This document shows positions 56,322 to 64,000 of a stretch of DNA of 64,000 nt, piece by piece; position 1 is the stretch's first letter, and each line of letters opens with the position of its first letter. The stretch is from Schistocerca nitens (taxonomy: Eukaryota; Arthropoda; Insecta; Orthoptera; Acrididae): contig NC_064614.1 of the NCBI RefSeq assembly GCF_023898315.1, positions 71,684,501 to 71,748,500 of the forward strand. The letters run 5' to 3'. A program made the position numbers and the translations under genes. Under the pieces are notes generated by a model. That model did not search any database, was not told the origin of the DNA, and worked only from the letters and a program-made list of their open reading frames with translations.

Positions 56322-56983
56322 ATAACTCAGCTTGGTACGAACTAAATTTTACTATTGTTAATTGTTCAGAATCATTAACTTCAAGTTCAAAGTTAAATCT
56401 CTTATTTCTAAGTTGCGTCGATTCAAGTAGCTTTTGAAATGATTGTTGAGGTAGCCCAAGACTAACCTTATTTTATTGAATTTCGTAGTGCTTCAGAAAC
56501 AAAGCTCACTATTAATTTCAGTCACTAAATTAACTTTCAATTTTCCGGTTTTATTAATTCTTTGCTAAATTGAGTCAGAGTGTAGCGAAATTTATTACTT
56601 CTGACAAACTTTCAGTTTTAACAGTTGCCATGCTTCTAGTGCTAATTATATGTGCAATAACCTTTCTTTTTCAGTTACTATAGTAATTGTCCATAGGACT
56701 GGTGACTGTAATTTTCCCCAAATCTCAAATATCTCATTACCGCTAGTTAATTGTTAACGTAACGGCCGCACATTTACTTTCTTTATTAACTTTACCCCTT
56801 TTCAAAATTAATTTCCACCAGTTTCATTTGCATTTTTCCTTTCATTTAGATGTAACCCTTTCCTCCCTCTTTACCGAAAGATTACCTTCGGTGACGATTG
56901 CTTTTCCCAAATTTCCATTAGGTACACGCGGTTTAATTTTTCACTGTCATTAAGGTCGATAAATGAGTGGGAGGTTACAGGTT

Positions 56984-57195
56984 CTATTGTAACGTCTGCA
57001 ATTGATGTAGACGAGGGCATCATTTTGAATAATATTTATTGAAAGGAGGACATCTCAAATAAACGGGAAGTGATCGTACGATATTCAGTTAAAATACAGA
57101 CAAAAAATACCCCATATCACATGCAGTAAACTTACGATGAGATGGTACGAGAACGATTGCAAAATTTCCAAACTTAACTGTAATCGAAGGTACAC
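56984..57195. other. Short unannotated spacer
   Basis: AT-rich sequence with no recognised element. Confidence 0.4.
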
Positions 57196-57197
57196 GG

Positions 57198-57390
57198 GAC
57201 CGGTCGTGGTGGCCGATCGATTGTAGGCGCTTCAATCCGGAACCACGCGGCTGCTACGGTCGCAGGTTCGAATCCTGCCTCGGGCATGGATGTGTGTAAT
57301 GTCCTTAGGTTAGTTAGGTTTAAGTAGTTCCAAGTCTAGGGGACTGATGACCTCAGGTGTTAAGTCCCATAGTGCTTGGAGCCATTTCAA
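57198..57390 (+). mobile_element. SINE family A, plus strand
   Basis: The tRNA-like head (GGTGGCCGATCGATTGTAGG A-box area; GGTCGCAGGTTCGAATCCTG B box) is followed by CTCGGGCATGGATGTGTG. The tail is CCTTAGGTTAGTTAGG to GTCCCATAGTGCTTGGAGCC. The head is more diverged than at 58146. Confidence 0.9.
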
Positions 57391-57774
57391 CAATTTGATT
57401 TGAAAATACGCGGAACCTAAGTCCATTTCGTGATAAATCAAGAAATAAAATATATGCAGGTACATAGGATTCAGAGATGATAGCTGTAGTACAATGCTAT
57501 CATCTGAGATAATATATGCTGAAATCGCATGAAGCGTTTAAAAGCTGTTTATTCAGACATTCACTGTGGGAACGTTTATTCGCTGTGAAATACTGACCTG
57601 TTATTTTAAAGATCTTGAAATATTGTTACATCATTGTTGAAGCACCTCATTCTTGTGACATCGCAGATGTATTCAGATGTGCTTTAATACTTGAATTCGA
57701 ATGAAGAGTTTTAAGAAACCATCGTTCAGCTTGTCTGAAACTCTGCCACTTCTTGGAGCACTATTTGCCCTGTT
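57391..57774. other. Unannotated DNA between SINE and LINE fragment
   Basis: No element was recognised. Confidence 0.4.
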
Positions 57775-58500
57775 AAGTGTCAAAATATTCATTTCCAGCC
57801 ACACTGAACCCACCAATCCTGTTCCACTCGCGAATTAGCACCTGGGAAGAATGGTTGTAGGTAAGCCTCTGTATTGGCTCTAATTTCTCGAATTTTCTCC
57901 TCATGGTCGTTACGTGAGACGTATGTGACGGGAAGTAATAAGTTGTCCGACTCTTCCAAGTTAGACGCCCGATTGAAATTTCAATAGCATTGCTAAATGC
58001 CTCTCTTGTAATGTCTGCCAATGGAGTTTGTTGAGCATCTCCTTAACTGTCTCGAGCCTACTTAAAGGATCCCACGACGGATCGTGGTGCTCTAGGTTGG
58101 ATCTTCTCTATCTCTCCCATCAGTCCTACCTGGTAGGGATCCCTGATTGCCGGCCGGGGTGGCCAAGCGGTTAAAGGCGCTACAGTCTGGAACCGCGCGA
58201 CCGCTACTGTCGCAGGTTCGAATTCTGCCTCGGGCATGGATGTATGTGATGTCCTTAGGTTAGATAGGTTTAAGTAGTTCTAAGTTCTAGGGGACTGATG
58301 AACTTAGAAGTTAAGTCCCATAGCGCTCAGAGCCATTTGAACCATTGTTGATCCCAGACAGGAGAAAAATAAGAATGGATATTACAAGTCTTATTAGCCA
58401 CGTCTTTTGTGGTTGAATCTGATTCCGATTCCTGTGAATCTGATTCAGGCATCCGCTTTTCCCACTATTTGTTTTATATGGTTGTTCCACTTAAGATCGC
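57775..58500 (-). pseudogene. CR1-type LINE RT fragment split by a SINE
   Basis: Read on the minus strand, the right piece (58500-58350) contains GGAGCGATCTTAAGTGGAAC, matching the NDLKWNDHI codons of the 45.9-kb element. The left piece (58141-57775) contains the GGATCC...GAGATAGAGAAGATCC segment matching 46110-46158. It goes on through RLTYNHSSQVLIREWNRIGG, the C-terminal end of ORF2. A SINE at 58146-58346 interrupts it at GATCCC. Heavily mutated. Confidence 0.75.
58146..58346 (+). mobile_element. SINE family A, inside a CR1 fragment
   Basis: It has the fullest head of the copies here: CCGGGGTGGCCAAGCGGTTA (A box), CTACAGTCTGGAACCGCG and GTCGCAGGTTCGAATTCTGC (B box). The shared tail follows, ending GAGCCATTTGAACCATT. 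Both flanks carry GATCCC (58136-58141 and 58351-58356), with partial similarity beyond, consistent with a somewhat diverged target duplication. Confidence 0.9.
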
Positions 58501-58519
58501 TCCAGCCCTAAGTGGATGA

Positions 58520-59645
58520 ATAACTAGCCTACCTATTCGTAACATGACCCATTTCCACTTAATGTGGCCCATTAGTTCCATTGGCTCATTAAATCGCACC
58601 AAATTTGATGCACTTACGAGATAAGTAAGTACACAACATACATAAATAGAATACCCCACATACAAGTCAGAACAATAGTGCTAGTATATTTGTAGTGATG
58701 TATGAAACAGCGTGTACCTCGTAGGTCCGTCATAGCACCATATCATCAGGCATTTACTACATTTAACACAAATCATAAAAACCACTTCATATTAATTTAT
58801 CTGGTCAAACGCATAACTTTTATGTAACGTTCAAGTCTGCCCAATCCTTTCAAAAGTTATTTCGAGATTTTGCTCTCATTTTATAGCTCATTTTTGCTCT
58901 GAACATATCGTAGCACTTCACCACTATCAACGCAGCACACGATCGGTTATCTGGGATCGAAATTTAGATGTTCGCGGTTCAACTGACTCTCTCGAAATTA
59001 ATGACACCTTTGCCCACATATTGCGCTGAAACATACGTCAGTCCAGAGTCGCCGACAGTGCTGGAGCAAAATAGCTGTCGAAATACGATTGTGGTGTAGT
59101 TGCCAGTAGTTATACGACTTTCCGAACGAATCCCCATAGATCAGGCACTCGACGCCGCCTCCCCCCCAACTCCCCTCAGTGGAATCGATACATTTGCAAA
59201 CAGGAAAGCGAACAAAAGCAGATTTATAGCGTAGGCAAAACGGATTTGATTCAGATCGACATTTAGAACAATCTGTCCATGTTCCCACTAAAAATTACAT
59301 CTTTCTTGCCATGAAATGTGCTCGCCACGATAAAACAACTTACATTTTATAATATCTCCACAATTTCACATTTTATAATTAGAAATATTGAAACTAATAC
59401 TACCTTGTGCAGAAATCGGCCAATTATTCTCTTAAACAATTTACGAAGTTGTCTCCAAAACTTTTACATACAAATCTATTCAAAAATCTTCCAAACATAA
59501 TAAACTACAAAAAATTAGCTTATACTTTGCTCCTTGTTAAAATTTTAGTGAGGTCGAAGGATCTCCATGCACCAAAGTTTCTGCGAAAAATAATTACAAA
59601 TGAATTACACATATTACACGAGAAACCCACCCAAAAGACAAGTAA
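58520..59645. other. Unannotated DNA
   Basis: No gene or repeat boundary was recognised. A C-rich patch at 59156-59170 carries no ORF of interest. Confidence 0.4.
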
Positions 59646-60260
59646 CACACTTAAATAACCCCTTGATGTTCCTCACCTCCCACCAAGTCTGGCATACAGT
59701 ACGACTTATATTTAACTTTTTTGTAAATTAGGGAATTACTTACTTTCCGCCAACTACGCTCCACCAAGAGTTGCGTGAACAATTTACACTCACTTCTTGC
59801 ATTAAATTTTGCCTTCCTATTCATCACAGACATATTAAGTTCACCAAGTTTGCCCTTTACACCATGCAAGTAACTCCACAGGCTTCTTACAAACAACATG
59901 TGAAATTACATTTATACGTACTCTTACGTTTATACACACTCCATTCACAAGAAATGCCGCCATTGGCTCTTACAGTATTCTTCTCGCCAGTGTGCGTACC
60001 TTTTAAAACTCTGCGTTTTCGAACTACTCTAACTCGAGGCCTCGTTTCTTGTTCATCAATGGACCCCTACGTTTACAGCAAAATTTCTTACAGCCGCTGG
60101 AACATCATGTTTAGTTTCGAGAGATTCGCACTTTCTTTCTTAACAATTTATGAAACACTTCTTGCTGCTTTATACTTGTCCTGTGCACACCAGTGAAGTA
60201 GTTATGACTTCTATATTTTTCCATACCATCTCCAATCAGAAATGGAGTAGTCAATTTCTT

Positions 60261-60493
60261 CCTTGCCATACTCTCCTGTACAAACATCTCCGAAACCAAA
60301 TTTTTCCCATTACCCATTTCTTTATTCTTTCGATCTACCACTACATTTTCTGTAGCATTTAAACCGCTTGCAAATTCCGTAGTTCCAACGTCTTCTTCAG
60401 AATTAAATATACTGTCTCATTACTCCAATTAACGACATCAGCAGCTGAACATTCTCACAACTAACCACACAACCTTAAGCAAAATCCTCATTT
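60261..60493. repeat. Tandem duplication, unit 1 (left part)
   Basis: This starts CCTTGCCATACTCTCC and runs to CAAAATCCTCATTT. It matches 61272-61520 (CCTTGCCATACAGTTC ... AAATCCTCATTT) through TACAAACATCTCCGAAAC, GATCTACCACTACATT and ACGACATCAGCAGCTGAAC. Its last part (ATTTCCCCAGATCACTAC) lies beyond the solo LTR at 61248-61266. Confidence 0.85.
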
Positions 60494-61242
60494 TGTTGTG
60501 TACATAGTTCCGCGTAGCCAGCGCGTACACAACTTTCCCACTAGAGCGCGCCCCGCTAAGCACAACAGCGCAGGCGCAGCGCTCGTCCGTCTCCACACTA
60601 CGAGATGGCGCTGTCTTAGAGACGGACCAAATTCTGCTTCCGCCGATCCGCGTATTAATATGTAACGCAGCCAATGAGATTGCTGCTAACGTAGAACCTT
60701 TTCTCCTCGCGGATCACACTCACGCAGTGATACCTGAACACTTGAGGTATTATAACTAGTGTACAGACCTCCGATTAGTCAGTCTGCATTAGTCTGCATC
60801 AGTCTGCATTAGTCTGTAGTCAAGTTTCAGTCTGCGCCTAATAAGATTATCATATTCCTGTACATAGCCATGAAGATAAATGTATAGACACTTTGTCAAG
60901 TATCAGAGATATGTGAGAATAAGATTAACATACCAAGACCAAAGGAACTTCAGATTGTCAATTGTAAACAGCATCCAGAATCAAGTTACGTAATGTATAT
61001 GCTTTTTATTATTTTAATAAATGTGTGTGAAAATTAATCAAGTTCTGTTTAAAGTTGGTCACCGTCAATCTGCTACTCTAAGCGTGCAAGTGGTATTTCT
61101 ATCGTCTGACCTAACGGCAGAAGATATACACGCCACGATAAGACCACGAGACATATTGCGGACATTCGCCTACTTAGTTAGAGCGACAAGTCAAACAATC
61201 TGATGGTGTGTGTACCGAAGGTCTTACAGTACACACACCACA
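60494..61242. mobile_element. Solo LTR, 749 bp
   Basis: It begins TGTTGTGTACATAGTTCCGC and ends GTACACACACCACA, flanked by perfect CATTT duplications at 60489-60493 and 61243-61247. Inside are short AGTCTGCATT tandem repeats (about 60780-60825) and an AATAAA (61015). It sits inside unit 1 of the tandem duplication and is absent from unit 2. Confidence 0.95.
60778..60826 (+). repeat. Short tandem repeat of CAGTCTGCATTAGT type
   Basis: Four imperfect copies of an AGTCTGCAT(T/C) motif, spaced about 10-11 bp, inside the 749-bp solo LTR. Confidence 0.8.
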
Positions 61243-61271
61243 CATTTATTTCCCCAGATCACTACAAAAAT

Positions 61272-61540
61272 CCTTGCCATACAGTTCTGTACAAACATCT
61301 CCGAAACAAAATTTTCCCCATTACTCGTTTGTGTATTCTCCCGATCTACCACTACATTAGCTGTAGCACTTAAATCACTTGAAAAATCCGTAATTCCAAC
61401 GTCCTCTTTAGAATCAAATATACTGTCTCGTTACTCCGAATTAACGACATCAGCAGCTGAACATTCTCTCAACCAACCACACAACTTTAAGCGTCGTCTC
61501 TCTTAAACAAATCCTCATTTATTTCCCCAGATCACTACGA
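61272..61540. repeat. Tandem duplication, unit 2
   Basis: An uninterrupted second copy of the unit that starts at 60261. It has a 16-bp extra segment before ATCCTCATTT. It continues into ATTTCCCCAGATCACTACG as the first unit does after the LTR. The differences from unit 1 suggest the duplication is not very recent. Confidence 0.85.
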
Positions 61541-63310
61541 ACTTTATCACAACCAACTCCTTTCACATCTACTGATAACTTCTTTACTTAAAACATCCAA
61601 TATATACGTCAGTACATTCTGGAAATCATCACCAACAATTCCATCAACCTCTACAGATACAACACAGAAATTGCCCTTACTGCATCATTTCATATTAGAA
61701 TCCACAGTACCCTCGAACTGCACAAACCTTGACTCTATCTTACTCTCCGTTTCATTTACTCTCAGATTGTTCCAACACTCTGCACTCTCATATACTACCT
61801 AACAGCTTACTTTCACATTCAGCCTTTCATAATTTATGCTTTCGCCCAGAAGCATCCGTTCATTTCCATGAATAGAAATAAATGCACAAATTCCTTCCTC
61901 CGAAATATCTAAATCAGCACCATGAACCTTCGCAACTTCAGCACCTAAAATGCCACCTTGACCTACATTTAACAATAAAACTCCCACATCCGCCGATACA
62001 TAAAAAATTAATCATCAATCGCTTTTAGAAATACCTCCGTAAATTCCGTTTATACACCACCAAATCTGTTTCCTGCTGATATTACCACAGCTTCGCCGCC
62101 TTCACAAATAGCTTCACCTACTTCCTCCGATACGACATTACTTCCATGTGTGTTACTATAATTGCTACTATAGATTAGTGTCTCATCAGAATTACTCATA
62201 CGATCAATCACCACCATATTCAGACCCACCTCAGACTCTTTCCTGATCAAAGAGTCTTTCAACAAACAACATCCAGTCTATCATTCACTTCCCATTCGCA
62301 AAATAAATTTTTCAGCCCCAAATTCCTATTATTTCTCTACACATTTTTCAAACATTTTTGCACCCTGTTTACGGATTGGTTGTTTAAAATCGCTCCCCTT
62401 TTTATTCTCGCTTCGTGTAACTTCCAGCTGCAACATCTGTGACTTCTTTGCCAAATTTTAGACAACCATAAAGTTTTTAAATTATGACCGTTTCAAGGAC
62501 GGTTTATTTCTCCACTTCCGGACTTGAGATAAGGCGTTCTCTAATTTTCTGGCCTCGTATTCTGGCGTTACATTTCGTGAGGCTCCTGCCTCTCAGATAT
62601 TTGATCCCGGTTGTGATATCCGTTATGAGAATTCCCTTTTCCATTTCCCCAATTATTCTTACGGTGACAATTATTTCTATTGTGATAATTAAAATTATTC
62701 TGGATATTACTATCAATCCTCTTCTGATCCCCATTTCCCTCTCTGTTGTTCCAGTTCTGGTGGCTTGAATTTCAACGACTGTTCAAGTTTCTCAATAGAC
62801 TCCAAAAAATCGTCGATGGAATTCGCTGGTTTGTTGACAAGATACCATTGTAAAAATTTTGACTGAGTCATGAATGAGCCTTCAGAGAAACAGCATAATA
62901 TTTGTGCAATATTGTTGATCCTAACAGCGCACCTATAAACAATCGCTAATTGTCCAACTCTGTTGGCCCAGGCTGCAACTTCTCACCGTATTCAGCACTC
63001 AGTAATGTGGCCATTTGCAAGTACCACTACCTGTTGCAAATGGCTACACATCAGCTGCCAGTTGCTGGAACAGCCCTTCTCTGAACCTGCAGACGGTGAA
63101 CCTTACCATGTGGCGAAAACAAATGTCCAGTTCTGTGCCCCCAGCTGCAGTGTACTCTTCACGAACCCCAGACAATGTGGGTTCTCTACGAGCAACGCCT
63201 CCTTTCCCCTCTCTACAAACCCATGCAAATTCGTATGACCAATGAAAAATGCCGTGCAAATCGCTGGACATTTTTGTTAACAGGGTAACTATCTCCACTC
63301 TTTGCAAAAG

Positions 63311-64000
63311 TGTACAATATTAACCGGTCGTCTTGCTGCTACATACACAGTTCCTGAACGAATCTGAATTAGTCTCTCAGTCTTCAACTGAGTTTTCCAC
63401 TTCAGACAGTATACTCATCTCAATATCCGTTTTTCTCGGAATCCGGCGTCCTGGTATCCCATTCTCTGCAATTTTTGTAAGATTAGCCAATGAGCAGCCC
63501 TCTAACAATTTTATATTCTATATCCTTGAATAGCTTTTGTCGCAGTATTCACGTGTCAGACAAATACTCCCATGTCAAAATTCGTCAATTTTCGGATTCT
63601 CTAATTTTACATAAGATGGGGTGGAACCTGCAGTAATTTTTTATTCATCTGTAAGTTAGTACGGGACATTCCAGTAAAAAGTTGTCTGTGTGGACCACTT
63701 TTTTCTTACCTTTTATGAGATGCAACGCCAGTGTCTCGTGTTTGCTAGGGTAACCCCTGTCTCGTAAGTTATCCGTTGCGTGGCAACGTTAGTTAAATGG
63801 ACTTGACTCCACGTGGAGCGATCTGAATGTCGGTCAATCCACGCAATGTAGATCATTCTTATCCATGTGGGAATGTAGAAAGCTCATCTGCACCCCGCAT
63901 GTCTGTGGCCTCGCTGCTGTGTGTGAGGTTTACATGGATGATTGGGTATCAGGATACGAAGTCAGAATGGATTAGCGATAAACATGATCCACGAAGTAAC
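63311..64000. other. Unannotated DNA at the window end
   Basis: No gene, SINE or transposon end was recognised. Confidence 0.4.

Larger units (their letters stand above)
55113..56979. mobile_element. Solo LTR (about 1.87 kb including a SINE)
   Basis: It begins TGTAACGCCGGAAATG and ends GAGTGGGAGGTTACA, flanked by GGTT at 55109-55112 and 56980-56983. The ends form a short inverted repeat (TGTAAC/GTTACA). It has an AT-rich start with an (AT)n tract, a GC-richer middle (55430-55740) and a long T-rich end. Size and layout resemble the insertion at 24243-26087, though the sequence differs. A SINE at 56105-56321 lies inside and is younger. No internal coding region is attached. Confidence 0.8.
59650..63310 (-). 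mobile_element. Decayed LTR-retrotransposon interior (gag-like end at right)
   Basis: On the minus strand, at about 62885-62765, the pieces SKFLQWYLVNKPANS and DDFLESIEKLEQSLKFKPPE look like the end of a gag capsid region. A highly basic, Asn-rich segment follows (about 62760-62600, NNFNYHNRNNCHRKNNWGNG). At 61990-61800 the open stretch DVGVLLLNVGQGGILGAE and HGNERMLLGESINYE could be a decayed protease-like region. No RT or integrase motif was recognised further left. The region is broken by stops, a local tandem duplication and a solo LTR. Class assignment is tentative and limits are approximate. Confidence 0.45.

Noticed and set aside
58146..58225. Possible tRNA gene (plus strand)
   Set aside because: The tRNA-like head continues into the SINE tail shared by several other copies, and flanking GATCCC pieces suggest retroposition.
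1..64000. CRISPR arrays, operons or bacterial defence systems
   Set aside because: No regularly spaced direct repeats with unique spacers and no compact gene clusters are present; the window is eukaryotic repeat DNA.

Overview
This window looks like intergenic DNA from a large, repeat-rich insect genome. I infer an orthopteran of the locust/grasshopper kind (Schistocerca-like). The reasons are the mix of tRNA-headed SINEs, CFDP2-like RTE retrotransposons, a CR1-type LINE with an esterase ORF1, Tc1/mariner elements and long solo LTRs, in AT-rich sequence with short stop-ridden ORFs. I found no convincing host protein gene, functional tRNA or rRNA gene, CRISPR array or operon. Almost every long ORF belongs to a transposable element. 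The genus is inferred from repeat style and was not tested by any search.

Layout. 0-4.6 kb: unannotated DNA, a decayed Tc1 transposase relic and a reverse SINE. 4.8-8.4 kb: an RT relic, then an RTE-type LINE (5258-7650) inserted inside a SINE, with a 10-bp target duplication, then another LINE C-terminal relic. 10.3-13.6 kb: a second RTE family on the minus strand, broken by a 751-bp solo LTR. 14.9-18.0 kb: a longer copy of the first RTE family. 21.9-22.5 kb: a tandem, partly head-to-head array of tRNA-bearing repeat units with a SINE inside. 24.2-26.9 kb: a mariner-like element split by a 1.85-kb LTR-type insertion. 27.6-28.2 kb: a LINE relic.

31.9-42.6 kb holds the best-resolved structure, a nest three levels deep. 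An RTE-like LINE fragment is split by a 9.5-kb LTR retrotransposon (32800-42337, 4-bp TSD TAAT). This element codes on the minus strand for a gag-like protein and has no visible pol. A Tc1-family transposon (40680-42101, TA duplication, apparently intact 340-aa transposase) sits in its 5' LTR. Next comes a nearly complete CR1-type LINE (about 42560-46527) with an SGNH-esterase ORF1 and an endonuclease/RT ORF2.

47.5-64 kb: a Tigger/pogo relic; two solo LTRs of one family with perfect 5-bp TSDs (48676-49157 and 50073-50556); a CR1 3' tail; a 285-bp palindrome (54500-54784); a 1.87-kb solo LTR containing a SINE; two more SINEs, one inside a CR1 fragment; and a decayed LTR-retrotransposon interior (about 59650-63310) holding a local tandem duplication and another solo LTR.

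The elements do not form a pathway. They record successive insertions, and target-site duplications let several insertion events be ordered. The most useful material is the pol-less LTR element with its large gag, the intact Tc1 transposase, the SINEs with exchanged heads, and the ordered nesting.
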